A DNA stretch of 64,000 bases. Source: Selaginella tamariscina. Taxonomy: Eukaryota; Streptophyta; Lycopodiopsida; Selaginellales; Selaginellaceae. The stretch lies in assembly GCA_003024785.1 (NCBI GenBank), contig PUQB01000009.1, positions 145,001 through 209,000 of the forward strand. Reading direction: 5' to 3'. This document shows, one piece after another, positions 35,896 to 47,994 of this stretch. The notes under the pieces are model-generated. The model was not told the DNA's origin and did not search any database. It was given only the letters and a program-made list of their open reading frames with translations. Position numbers and translations under genes: made by a program. Every line of letters starts with the position of its first letter. Position 1 is the stretch's first letter.

Positions 35896-37213
35896 ACATA
35901 CAAAGATGAGTTTATGTTTGATATCATGTAGTACATAATAAGTGGCACATTTTCACAGATATGAGGGAAGTCGAGAAGGTTAAGGAGCAGGCTTACAACT
36001 TAATGAATGGAGAAGTAGAGGAGGAGGGACAGAAAGAGAGCACCGAGACACAGGAGATACAACAGGTTGGTAACAAGATAGCCAAGGTAAACAGCCCGAG
36101 CAACGACGGTAAGGAAGCCGGTAAGGATGCCGGAAGTTGGAGCACAAACGCCACACAGGTGCTCCTGGAAGTGTTCAGAGAGAAGAGAGTGGCTATCAAC
36201 GGGCGCAACTTCCGTGGGGAGGAGTGGGAGGAGCTCGCAACTGGGGTGAACGAGAGATGTGCAGGCTCTCCCAACAAAGAGCCGTGGAAGAATGCAAAGC
36301 AGTGCTCGTACAAGATGAGCAACTTGAAGAGGAAATACAAGAGTGAGAAAGAGATCCTTCAGCTCGGTAACTATAACAGCAACTGGCAGTGGTTCTCTAG
36401 AATGGACACTATATTCGGGTCCGAACCGAAGTACTCCGGGTTCGGATCCGAGGAGGATTTTACTAGAGCCGACAAGTTACCCGCCGGTGCTGCTGAACTG
36501 AGCTTACCGAGCAAGACCAGTTCGACTAATAACCTCGACAGTTTCTCACCCTCGCCACGGTTAGATGAGCCTAGTCCAGGAGACAAACATTCCAGGAAGA
36601 AACAGTGCATCGGTACTAACATATACACTCAGCAGCAGCAGCAGAACGAGGGACCTTCTTCTTTCTCGCCCGGTTTCTCTGAGCAAATGCGACTTATGTT
36701 AATGCAGCAGAAGGAAACCCTCCACTTGTTACGGGAGCTTGTTGCCTCTACATCTCCTCAGAGACATGCAAGTACTCGTCTTCCACGTGTGTGCGTGTGC
36801 GTGCGTGCGTGTGTGTTATTACTAACTGTTCTCAACATTGCAGGACCATCGACGTGAGAATGTGGAACTCGGTGGCAGAATGGACTTGATCGATATTAAG
36901 TTTAAGATCCAGTCGGCCGACCGAGAGCTCAGCTATTTGAAACAACTGTGTGAAACTAAGGTTAGTTTAAAACAATAGTTAGTTTAAACTTAGCTGATAA
37001 TCTCAGGAGAAGGAGCTCAAGAATGCTGTACAAGCATATGAAGAAAAGAATAGTGAGAAGAACGAGCTCGTGAGAAAGCTCATGGAGGTACACACACACG
37101 CACACACACACACACGTACATATATACAGGGTGTTTATTAACAGGAGATAACCAAACTGAGAAGGAACAACGAGAGTATGCAATATGTCAGGCAACACGA
37201 CCACCTTATGTAG
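35371..37213 (+). CDS. Trihelix (SIP1-type) transcription factor
   Basis: A spliced gene, predicted exons 35371-35440, 35959-36767, 36844-36960, 37007-37087 and 37145-37213 (TAG), about 380 residues. The phases agree at every join. After an acidic N-terminus (FVEDDEDPMEF) lies a trihelix/MADF-like DNA-binding domain: SWSTNATQVLLEVFREKR, then EEWEELATGVNERC, then KQCSYKMSNLKRKYKSEKEI, then NSNWQWFSRMD. The spaced tryptophans and the N-L-K-R-K-Y-K-x-E helix match plant SIP1-like trihelix factors. A Ser/Pro-rich middle with a basic RKKQ follows, then a coiled-coil C-terminus (exons 3-5, heptad Leu/Lys/Glu), probably for dimerisation. It should act in the nucleus. The start could lie in an exon upstream of the acceptor at 35321-35322, because the frame stays open to 35323. 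Confidence 0.82.
35489..35914. repeat. Tandem duplication inside trihelix intron 1
   Basis: Two copies with a period of 218 bp, 35489-35706 and about 35707-35914. Each contains TGTCTATAAACAAGATTT, GAGGAAGAAACGTTTTGACTT, a TTTTCAGTAG segment, a (CT)n tract (about 35659-35690 and 35861-35892) and ATACAAAGATGAGTTT. The copies differ at scattered positions. They fill most of the 518-bp intron. Confidence 0.9.
36768..36843 (+). other. Trihelix intron 2, possible GC-AG intron
   Basis: Exon 2 would end CAGAGACAT and the intron would start GCAAGTACT and end TTGCAG. That keeps the frame (H then DHRRENVEL). GCAAGT is the standard form of a GC donor, though the preceding bases are AT, not AG. An alternative GT donor at 36789 (CCACGT|GTGTGC) also keeps the frame and would add seven residues. 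A (GTGC)n-like repeat fills the intron. Confidence 0.5.
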
Positions 37214-37583
37214 TGAACTATATTCAAAGTGATCTGTATAACACATTCAACAATATGATTTTCCTTACACGTCTATATAACACACACACACACATGTATA
37301 TGTGTATCTTATACACGTTTAAGATCTTGATAATCTTCAACGAGGATTGTTTTTTTCGGCATGTATACTTTATACATTCTATTTATACACAGGGTTTAAG
37401 AATAATCATTCTATTAAACTTGTTTAGGTCGCTGGTGGAATGTGGAACGTCGCAGATGTCACTCTCAACATTGTCAGAGTGGCCACGTCATCCTAGGTGT
37501 TTATTTATTTTTATTTATTACACATTGAGAAGGATGCCATTTGTATGTATATGTAGGTAGGTAGGGTTTCAGCTGTCTCTCAG

Positions 37584-37620
<37 letters not shown>

Positions 37621-38343
37621 TACGTACAAATTACATATATATGGTATATACTTTATATGTCTCACATAGTGGACCCATAGACAGCTAGATAGTGTATGTA
37701 TATCCACGGACATAACATATGAAAAGACACATCTACATGCTCTTCAGTTACAGATGTTCAGCAATATACATGCATGTGTATGTGTGTATATTATATACAC
37801 ACGTTCATTGCAAGGGGGGTTTATATAAAAAAGCAGCAATCATTGTAATAGATTAACAAGTGGGATAAAGCTGTTTCATGCATGTGCATATCTATTTACA
37901 TTTTATTTACAAATTAAACAAATTATTTTACTAATATTAGTTTTACTATATCTGGTAAGTTGCCATAAAAGAGGTACTTATGCTTTACACTCCTGGCTGG
38001 ATAAATACAAAGTATGATGTTGACATTAACATAATATTACACATATACATGTATATTATCATATAATTCAAGTCAGCATCATACACATATTTATATATAA
38101 TTATGTCATGCTTTATAATGATCGTGGTTCCCGATAAGTATAGTTAATTATTTAATCATTTAATTATTAGTTTCATGTGATTTTCTGTTAAGCTTTCACA
38201 GAACAGAACAACACAGAAAACAACAATGCAAGTTTCTGTGTATATGTATGTGTATATACATACAACATATGCTGTATGTATATATGGGTTATATACATAC
38301 CCACGTACACTCTCTCTCTCGTCTATCTGTCTGTCTCTCTCAC

Positions 38344-38387
<44 letters not shown>

Positions 38388-38440
38388 GAAACTTCAGGTG
38401 AGCATATGTATATGTGCAACAAACTACGATACACTTTGCT
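37214..38440. other. Intergenic DNA between convergent genes, microsatellite-rich
   Basis: It separates the 3' ends of the trihelix (+) and SHIPPO (-) genes. It holds (AT)n at about 37590-37617, CT-rich sequence at 38317-38364 and (CA)n at 38365-38387. No gene was seen. Both 3' UTRs must lie here. Confidence 0.6.
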
Positions 38441-40655
38441 TCAATCATCATCGTCATACTCTACCTCAAGTTTGGGTCTCATCGTATAAGCAGGGCCATC
38501 AGGCTTCCTCCTCACATGATATGTACCAGGTCCAGGGTCTTCTCTCTGTCCAAATACTTCAGCCTCCCACTGAGACTAAACGCAGGAGGTTTAGTGTAGA
38601 CTGCCGCAACCCGAGGATCGTAAGCACCGGGACCCGGCCCGAGGCTCCGCCCTAGCTCGTGTCCTCGGCTTGTCAGGCTGTACGAAGGACTGTCTCTTGC
38701 CGCATGGACATTGTATGCTCCCGGTCCGGGAGTACTGGACACAGTCAGTACTGGAAGTCTCTGTGCGAGGCTGTACGACGGGACATCCGACTTGAGTTCA
38801 ACCTCGTAAGTTCCAGGACCAGGTATGTCTTCTCGGTGCACATAAAGGCTTCGCTCACCCATACTGTATTTCGGTGCATCTGATGGAAGTACAGTACGGG
38901 TATACGCTCCAGGACCAGGTGTCAGCTCCCTTGTGGCCAGCATCAATCTATGTCCCATGCTGAATGAAGGAGAAGCAGACCTCTCCACGACGGAATATGC
39001 ACCCGGTCCTGGGTTAACCGACTTTTGAAGCGGGTTCAGACGGCTGTACAGGCTGAAAGCCGGTCCATGGCCATCTGTGATCACCTGGTAAGCCCCGGGA
39101 CCAGGAGTCGGATCCCTAGATTTCCGGTCCAGCCTTCCGGACAGGGAGTATGCCGGTGCCAGAGAGTACAGTGTGACTGTGTATGCCCCTGGTCCCGGTG
39201 TCTGGGGTGACCTTCGCCTCGGGAGCACTGTGGACAGTGAATATGACGGACCGGATGGAGCTCCTTTAATGTTGTAGCTGCCTGGTCCAGGAGTTTTCTC
39301 CATGTGCATATAATGCAGGTGGCTGCCCATTGTGTAAGAGGGGGTGCCCGTACGACTGTGCCCACTGCAGGATCATACGCACCTGGACCTGGATTTGGCG
39401 TCCGTTTGGAGTCCTGGGGCCGGCCTGAGGCTGAATGCAGGTCCTGAGAGTGACGTGTGTGTACCATACGTTCCCGGACCAGGTGTATCTCTGGTGTGTT
39501 CGTACCAGACTCTAGGACCGAGTGTGTACGCTGGAGGTGAGGGGCTCCGGGAGCGTGTGTTGGGATCGTATGCTCCTGGGCCAGGAGACTCTGATCTGGT
39601 TAGGCTCTTGAGTTTCTGGTGGATGTGGATGCCTCCGTGGTCTAGCGTGCTGCCAAGCTCGTATGCACCAGGGCCAGGTACGTCTTCTCCAGTGTGCCGG
39701 GGTAGTCTGCTGTATAGTGAGAAAGCTGGAGATGATGGCCTGCAGTAATCACGACAAGAAGAGTTAACTTAAACGCAGATTTGTACGATGATATATATGC
39801 GCTTTTATGAGACAATTGTATGGATTAACGCACACACACGCCTGCAGTAATCACAACACGAAGAGTTAACTTAAACACAGATATGTACGATGCGCTTGTA
39901 TGAGCCAATTATATGGATCAACACACACACTCCTGCAGTAATCACAACAAGAAGAGTTAACTTAAACACAGATATGTCCGATCATATATATGCGCTTGTA
40001 TGAGACAATTATATGGATCACACACACACTCCTGCAGTAATCACAATAAAGAGAGTTAACTGAAACACGGATAGAAGAGTTAACTTAAACATAGATATGT
40101 CCGATGCGCTTGTACAATTGTCTCATACAAGTTGTATGAGACAATTATATGGATCAACACAGTACGGTACCTAATAGAAACACATCTATAAACAAAGACT
40201 ACGTGTCCGTATTGTCTGTGTACGCTATATGACATTTATGAAGCACTATTATAGCAACAATTGATCAAATGGAGGACGTCGAGTGCACCTATAAACTCGT
40301 GTGTGCGTGTGCGTGTGAGAGAGAGAGAGAACTAAAGGGAAACAAATGTGGTAGTACATACATTACACAAATATTCCGACCCACAGAGATCTAATTATCA
40401 TGCAAACAGTAACTAGCTTCATCAAAACAACAAACATACACAGAATCATATAACACACCTGGTCTATTGCATTTATAAGCACCACTTGTATGAGACAACA
40501 CACGGTATTCTACCTAACAATTCAAAAGAAACACAACGGACATACAGACATACAGCAGAAACAGGATCAAAGTCTGTATGGCGCTATGAGTAAAGCACCA
40601 TTAAGCAACAATTGATCAAATGGAGTAAGTAGACTGCACCTACTACAGCACGCTC

Positions 40656-40716
<61 letters not shown>

Positions 40717-41899
40717 CTAGCACTCACATGAAACAAATACAGAGATTTCTTTATCAAGCAGACAGTCAAAACAACACAGACACAGACACACAGAGAATCA
40801 TATAAACATACCTGGCATATTGATCATAAGCACCAGGTCCAGGAGTTCCTTCTTGATGCAGGAGCTCAGTCCGTCCTTTAAGGGAGTAAGACGGCCCACC
40901 GAGCATGGAACCAAGGTTATACGCGCCAGGTCCAGGAGTCCCCGACATCCCTCTCAAAGGCGTCAACCTCCCTGCTAAACTGTACGCTGGAGTATCCGAG
41001 TATTCCCTGGGATCATACGCCCTGGTCCAGGCGTATCTGCAGCATGAAACACACCTTCCCTCCCTGCAAGTGTGTATGATGGACCTCCGCCCCGCGGCTT
41101 CACACTGTAAGTCCCGGGACCTGGGGTAGGCTCTCCAACTGCAGTCTTTAAGAGTCCCCCAATGGAATAAGAAGGCGGGCTGGCGATTACATTCCTCACA
41201 TCTGCATTGTACGCCCCCGGACCTGGTCTGGGATCTTTGGAACCTGGCAACTCTCGTCTGGCAATCATGCTGTACGACGGACTATCCGAGCGTACAACTA
41301 CGTTGTACGCTCCGGGTCCTGGTCGGGAATCATCGGTCTTGACAGACACTCTTCCCGAGAGACTGAAAGCCGGGGAGCTGCTGCGTGTGGAAACAGTGTA
41401 CGCACCGGGGCCTGGAGTGTACGACCTGTTCCGTCTCCTGTCCTTGCGTCCGATGGTGTAGCTCGGTGCGGCGTGTCCATGTTTTGGGGCGTACTGTGCT
41501 GGACCAGGGGTTGAAGGGGGCACCCAAGCCTCGATTTTAGTACCAAACGAATACGAAGGTGCACCTGAGTGGACATCTGAAGTGTATGCACCTGGACCTG
41601 GAGACTCCCCGAACTGCCTCGCTGCAGGCCGACCGCTCAGAGAGTACGCCGGACTTCCCGCCTTGAGGGGTTTAACGTTGGGATTGTATGTACCTGGTCC
41701 GGGGATGCGTCCTTGACGTGTGTGCCCGTGCGCGTTCCAAAGCTGTATTTGGGAGCCGAGGTGGGGATCTGTGGGAGTACGCGCCCGGTCCGGGAGTTCT
41801 TATACGTCTCCTGCGGCGTCTGGACGGGGACGAGGAGGTAACGCTGGGCAATGGGGTGTTCGGCCTCGTGCTCCCGCTCTCCTCCGTACCTGTGCTCAT
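38441..41899 (-). CDS. SHIPPO/STPGR-repeat axonemal protein (ODF3/CIMAP-like), about 24 repeats
   Basis: Minus-strand gene in two exons, 41899-40812 and 39740-38441, with the intron 40811-39741 in phase (CCAG|GTATG ... CTGCAG|GCCATC). About 24 copies of PGPGxY recur every 31-36 residues (TPGPGAY, IPGPGTY, RPGPGAY). Between them lie motifs such as SPSYSMG, PAFSLSGR and PSYSLAGR. This is the SHIPPO/STPGR repeat of outer dense fibre protein 3 and its ciliary relatives, which bind microtubules in the axoneme lumen or sperm tail. The product would be about 795 residues, much longer than typical ODF3. The N-terminus starts MSTGTEESGS and has an Arg-rich block; the C-terminus is acidic (EYDDDD). Single-base frame changes are needed near 41763, 41701, 41020, 39405, 39340 and 38535, mostly in G or C runs. 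An alternative start lies at about 42006 in another frame. Confidence 0.82.
39741..40165. repeat. Four tandem repeats at the acceptor end of the SHIPPO intron
   Basis: Plus-strand units begin TGCAGTAATCAC at 39741, 39843, 39934 and 40033 and contain GAAGAGTTAACTTAAAC, GATATGT, GCGCTTGTATGAG and a CACACA end. The spacing is 102, 91 and 99 bp. The fourth unit also has an internal repeat of GAGTTAACT and an inverted TTGTCTCATACAA/TTGTATGAGACAA pair. On the minus strand each unit ends in CTGCAG, so the true 3' splice acceptor has been copied along with the repeat. Confidence 0.88.
40163..40850. repeat. Diverged 350-bp duplication of the SHIPPO exon-1 end and its donor site
   Basis: GCAACAATTGATCAAATGGAG at 40254 and 40605, a GTGT.../GAGAGA tract at about 40300-40330 and 40656-40712, GAAACAAAT, CACAGA and AATCATATAA recur in the same order, about 351-353 bp apart. 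The second copy ends in the real exon (donor at 40811). The first copy ends in a decayed exon end at about 40458-40490, which still has GT on the minus strand. Confidence 0.8.
40656..40712. repeat. (GT)n(GA)n compound microsatellite in the SHIPPO intron
   Basis: A continuous GT run followed directly by a GA run on the plus strand. It occupies the same relative position as the shorter tract at about 40300-40330 in the duplicated copy. Confidence 0.9.
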
Positions 41900-42429
41900 T
41901 GCATGGGAATCTACATGGGATTCCTGGGACGTGGGATGGGAATGTGGGGAAAGGTCGTCTCCCCGACATTGTGGCTCTTCGTCTTCTGGCCGCGACCCCT
42001 AGGATCATCGCTATGTTAAAAATTCTGTCCCTGTTATTAGGGCTTACACTAGGTTAAAATCAATAGCCGTTTAGCATGGATCTGATTAGCATTATTAACT
42101 AATGCTAAATGGATTTATTTTAACCTAGTAAATCATATAGTATTGTATAAAACTATAGTTAAATTGAGGAATACTATAATATTATAATATATTATGTTAT
42201 GTCCAGGTTTATTGCTACAATGCCATATACTATTGTTACTGTGGAGGAATTTTAATAACGGTTAGATTTATTTCAATTAAAGCCACTAGCTTTTATATAT
42301 AATTTAGGGTTTTAGCCTAATATAATATGCACATTTATGTATTTCAATTAAGTGCCCACCTCTAATTATCCCTAACTCTTTGGACTTATGTTTTTTTTAA
42401 ATCTTTTTAATCTAACTTTTTCATTATTT

Positions 42430-45400
42430 AGATTTGTTTTGTTCTTATAAAGTTATACTCTTTTTTTTCGTCCACGGTTACACAATATGTAAATCCTTTA
42501 TTTATAAAGTAATTATTGATGCAATTGCAAAATGTTATATGGGTGCAACTGAACAATCACACTCAGTTGATGATAGTGTTTATAACACATGGTGCTATTT
42601 TTTATGCTCTTGCTATGAATCCTCAATTTCGACTAGATTTCTTTTATGAAAGTCCTAAGGATGATGTGCCTTCATAGTGGTCGTCAAATATCATTCTTGT
42701 GACGATGCTTGGTGTTTACATGATTTTATACTTGTTTTAAGGGACGGTGTTGCAATGGTGCAATGGTTTAAATGCAACAACTTGTGAGGATTGAAGTAGT
42801 ATTTCAACGGTCTTCAAACACATGTTTGGGCATGCTAATGATTATGATGATGCTTTATAGTAGTTGTATCGTATTCATCAGGATGCTTCTAAAGCGGTGA
42901 TGTAATTTAACATTCACTTTTGGAGCTTTTTGCTAACATGTCAGAGCAGATAAAGTTAGGTATATTGTGACTAGCACTTTATCAAGACCTTATGGGGCTT
43001 GTGCATGCATTGGCTTTAGTGACCCTTGACGATGCTTTGTGGCTGGCACAACAATATAAGACATCCCTTTCCCACTTACAACTTTGCTTGCTATAATTCC
43101 ATTTCATGTTTAGGATGGTCTTACCAATGGAGGTTGATGTTGTTATTGCCCATGTATCAGGATAAGGTTGGGGTTGTGGACATGGACATGGATGTGCAGT
43201 TTATTGTTTGGCATGTGATGAGGTTGGACACACATATTGGCACTGTCAATGTTTCCCCGATTGATGTCTTCCATTTTTGAATTGAAGGCCTTGGCATCAA
43301 TAACATCGGTTGGCACCACTCTAGTGGAAGGTCTTGATGTGGCATATTTTTTGGAAAATAAAAAATTGCACAAGTAGATAAGGGTTCTTGTGCAATGAAG
43401 TTGGTGACACCTTTGTTTTTCTTTCAGGAATATCATTAAGTGATTCACTTGGCACCAATTCATTTAGTTTTTATTTTCAAGTTTAATTTATAACATGATA
43501 CATTATGTTTTCTTTTTAGTGTTGGTTGATACAAGATCGAATTCCTCAATTTATTGTTATACATTGCTGTCTTCATTTGTGCTATCCAGTATAATCATTT
43601 TTCATTCTTTATGGCAATTGACACACTCATGCTTGTTCATGGGATAAGATTAACATAACCATTCGTGTGAACAACCGTGAATTTGAATTTTAATCTTTAT
43701 TGATGGTGCTGAGTCAAGTTTTTGACTTTATTCTTGGTATAAATTGATTGACTCGCAATTATGTGTGACTTTGAAAAGTCTCTCATGTGTTTAATCTTTC
43801 TTCCATTTCTTTTACTTCTACTCCACTTTGTCCATTTACTTTTACTTTTAATTAAATCACTTTTGTTTCACTTTTACTTCATGCTGTCTTTTCTTTATGC
43901 TTTTTCATTCCTTCTCTAAATTCCTCAAATGATCATCACAATGCGATCATTGATTAATTCAAGGAGTATGTTAATTTTTTCAACTTAGGCCAAGATTGTA
44001 ACACGTCATCTTATTATGACTGGGGATTCTAGGCTAATCAAGGTACCTGTTCGACTTGGTCACCAAAGGAGCTTAAGATCTTTTGGGCGAATATTACAAA
44101 AATGTTGAAGAAGGGTATATCTAAAAGTCACAAAATTCTTATGCATGTAACACCTTATCTTGTGATGAAGCCATATGGAAGTATTCAATTCTGCATTGAC
44201 TATCGCTCTTTGAATTATATGATTATTCTACATCTTTACCCACTTTTTTCATACCACATATCTTTTGAATTGATTAGGCTAGAGCCGTTGGTTCACCAAG
44301 TTAGATCTTGTCTTTAGATATTGATATGAACATTCCCAAGACTACTTTTTGGACATCATTTGGCTTATATGAGTTTTGGTGATATCTTTTGGTTTGAACA
44401 ATACTTTAATGACTTTTCAACATATGATGGATGAGGTTTTTTACGATATGTGAAAGGTGATTGTTGATTTCATTAACAATGTTTTGACCCATTTGAAAGG
44501 GATGTGGAAGGAGCATGTTTATGATGTACATAGAATTTTAAATCGGTTAGGAGAAGTTGGTTTGAAGTTGAAGTGGTCTAAGTGTGTGTTTAAATTCAAA
44601 GATACCACTTATTTTAGCTATTGCATTTCCCTTGAAGGTTTGCAAGTTGTTCATGATAACTTATTGTGATTTTGAAGTTTTCTACATTAAAATGTGTGAA
44701 TGATGTGTAACATTTTCTTAGCAAGGTACAATATCTTGACCCTTTTGTTTATATTTTTGGATTGTACTACACCGTTCCAGGCATTGCTGAAGTTGTTAAT
44801 ATTTAGTCTAAGGATTGCAAACAAGCATTTGTATATCTTAAAGAGCTATTGACACTTCTTCAGTTTTGGTGTACCATGATTACACTTGTCCCTTCATCTT
44901 AGGCATAAATGCTTCTGACATTGGTCTTAGGGGTGTGTTAATGTAAGAGAGTATGATTGTGCATGGTTAGCATCATCCCATTGCATACATCAATCATATG
45001 TAGTAGCCACCAGAGGTGAAGTACTTAATGACAAAGAAGAAGTGTTTAGCATTAGTTTGGGGTTTTGAGAAGCTCCATGTCTATTTGCATGGTTCTTGGG
45101 TGTTGTTGAAAGGCAATCATGCTATAGTCATTCCGTTGTTGAAATGAAGAACTTGGTTAGCTGTATTGCTCGATGGGTTTTAAGGTTGAGTTTCATAACT
45201 GATGTTGATGCTCTTTCTTGAGCTTCTTTTATTCTTAAGGAGCCAGTTGTTCCAGCATCAGTAGATTTTTTGAATGAAGATTCAATGCCTTGCTATGCTT
45301 GATGTTTAGTGTTCGTAAGGTGTAAAGTTAGATTTACCTCTTTGAACGAGGTTTGTAAAGTTTAAAAGGTTAAGTTATGGATTTATGAGAATTCTACATT

Positions 45401-46150
45401 GCTTGTTGATGACATGCCATTTAGGTACTTACATTCTCAATACCACCTTTAGAACAACCTTATTTATTTTGTGGGAATTAATCCAGACGATCATTTGTAA
45501 TTGGTGCCTTATGTGAGATATTTACATTCTCAATACCACCTTTAAAACAATCTTTTTTATTTTGTAGGAACTAATTCGGATGATTATTTATAATTGGTGG
45601 TGCCTTCAGTGTTCATTCCATGCTTACCATGACTTTCTTATTCTTAATAGGCACATGGGACATCATCATGTGATTGAGAAGCTGCACAAATCTTTTTATT
45701 TAATATGTGCATAATTGTGTGTGGTGCTAAACTCGTAATACTCTCCTTTGTACTTCGAAAAGACAATTAAAGTTAATTGTAGTTTCTTGTTCATTTAAGT
45801 TGGTGATATTTAATTTAATGAGACATTTTTCATGGTCAATTTTTGGCAACAAATATGTCATTATTGCCTTTTAACTGCCTAACTTATTGGGTAGAAGTTA
45901 ATACTCTTGTAAGTGCAACTATTTTTATTATTAGTCACTTTCTTTTTAATTGAGTAATGTGTCATTATTCTTGTCTGAGTAAATTCTTTTATACAATAAT
46001 TCGGTTGAGACATTTCATATCTTGATGTTTCAATTGGGGATAGGCCACACTTTTACAAGTACTTATAGTCCTAAGATATATGGTTTGATAGAACAATTGA
46101 TCAAAACTTTAAAGAGGATGATTACAAAGTACGTAAACTTTTAACATTTA
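42430..46150 (+). mobile_element. Heavily decayed Ty3/gypsy retrotransposon, plus strand
   Basis: No intact gene, but plus-strand motifs appear in pol order. A gag-like stretch with ANMSEQIKLG and LTLDDALWLAQQY-like sequence is at 42930-43070. RT boxes are GSIQFCIDYRSLN at about 44170-44210 and FINNVLTHLKGMWKEHVYDV with LKLKWSKCVFKFKD at 44465-44610. RNase H is NASDIGLRGVL at 44908-44940 with KKKCLALVWGFEKLHVYLHG at 45030-45095. An integrase-core piece, GIGHTFTSTYSPKIYGLIEQ, is at 46037-46096. Stops and indels are frequent. LTRs could not be identified, so the ends are approximate. Confidence 0.7.
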
Positions 46151-47427
46151 AATTAAGATGATTATTTACTTGTCTCTTCAATATGCTTATGTCACTGGAG
46201 TATAAAGTCATTGTCACTTCACTATGTAAGCTCTTACATAGTCATGAACCAATGTTACCAACAAAGTTGGGCTTACCTTCGCATTTGCCATGAGCTACTA
46301 ATGTTAGGTCTTATAAATGGTATTTGATAAGCATTCTTTTATTGGTTCCAGTGGAGTTTACATAACACTTAGGTCGTATATAAGTGAAACAATGATAATG
46401 CTATAACTTTTATCATTATTTACATGTAAAGTACAAAATGGATGATCTAATGCTAGTTCATTTTCTTAAACTTACGATACATAATTTGATTAGAGACTTC
46501 CTTACCTAGTGAAAGGAACCATATATGTTATAATGTAAGCCTGCAAGTTTATGAGATTTAATATGACATTCAAATTGATCTTTCAAAAATTATACTTGTG
46601 CAACACTGAAAATGTTTTGTGTAACAAAGTCAAAAACAAATTGTATCACTTATGAATCCACCGGTGCCTCCTCCAAACCCAAACCCATCTACTAAAGCCG
46701 TTTAAGAGGAGGGAATGATATATAAAGTCCAAATGTATAATTACAATGCCATATGCTATTATTAACATAGTGAAATTTTGATTAGTTTTAAATTGTGCTC
46801 TTGTATATAAGTTCATAAGCTAAGGTATTGTATTAGTTGTACATAAATACATACGCTAAGGTACAATATAAACATTTGAGGTCTCACAACTATAATATAA
46901 CTAATCACAGTAAATTAGGTTAAAATGAAATAGCCATTTAGCATATTATACATGTATATTTTCTAATGATATTATCACCGTGATTAGCATATTAACGAAT
47001 GAGTATATCAAAGATTTCGTATTATATTAATACTATACTGTAATATAACTAATCACTTGTAAAGCTAACCACGGTACATATTAATAACATATCTTTTATT
47101 CTGTTAATCATCAGTTTATAATAATAATACGACCGGTGCACGAGCGAGAGAGAACTATAATGTAGGTTAAGTAATGTTAAATTACTTTAAAACGAAACTT
47201 GCTGATAGAAAATGTAGTGTATATGTCCTAAGCATCAACTTCTGACGTTAACGCTATATATAAGTACATATTAGTAGGTAATGTGTTATACAACGTGCAT
47301 ATTCCCTATAATGTGTGTGCGTGAGAGAGGGAACACGTTTTCATTATGAATATAATGAATCATTCAGCGACCATATAATATATCTTCTCGGCAGCAATGT
47401 GCTAACTATATATAAACAGAGTTAAAA
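46151..47427. other. AT-rich intergenic DNA
   Basis: No coding signal. It separates the old Ty3/gypsy copy from the 3' end of the epsin gene. Confidence 0.55.
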
Positions 47428-47963
47428 CTACCTGAAGCTTGCGAGGCTTGCAAATGGGTCCGGTTGAGCAGGGGCTTGAAAATATGCTACGGAAGGTTGA
47501 GAATATGATGCAGTAGATGCTTGAGAGTATGCTCCAGTATATGCCCCCAATCCAAAATCCGATGCCATTGTTGGTGGCGGTGGTCGCGGAGCAAGACCAC
47601 TTGCTCCTGCTAATCCTAATCCACTCCCTGTTAACCAGGAATTACACCTCTGACACACACACCACACAAACACACATATGTATACAAGAAACTATTTACA
47701 CAGCTTGTCATATACTCTATACATATCTATATACATATATATGTATATAAGTATGTGTACCTGTGCCCATTGCTTTCCCTTTGAGACCACCTTGTGATTT
47801 CTCCTCTTTCGGCCACTCGGATCCAAAGCCGCTGTCTAATTGGATACCAAGATCTGCCAACGAGTTGCTCTTTGCTGCAAACAAACAAGAACAATAGGTG
47901 AACACGTAGATAACATGTGTTTCACTCTATCCATTACATGTGCATGTGTGAAACTTACTTGTG

Positions 47964-47994
<31 letters not shown>

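Noticed and set aside
35606..35938. Frame over the trihelix intron 1 duplication
   Set aside because: It reads through CT microsatellites (SLSLSLS). The flanking exons join in frame without it.
38226..38655. Plus-strand frames of 87 and 135 codons
   Set aside because: They are mostly CT/CA microsatellite translation ([10 protein letters not shown]) and antisense of the SHIPPO gene.
39741..40165. Repeat array that might suggest a CRISPR
   Set aside because: The units are contiguous and about 100 bp long with no unique spacers, they lie in an intron of a eukaryotic gene, and no cas gene is present.
41207..41461. Plus-strand frames with repeated APGPG inside the SHIPPO gene
   Set aside because: PGPG codons on the minus strand read as APGPG-like words on the other strand because the codons are nearly self-complementary. 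Splicing, repeat length and family match support the minus strand only.
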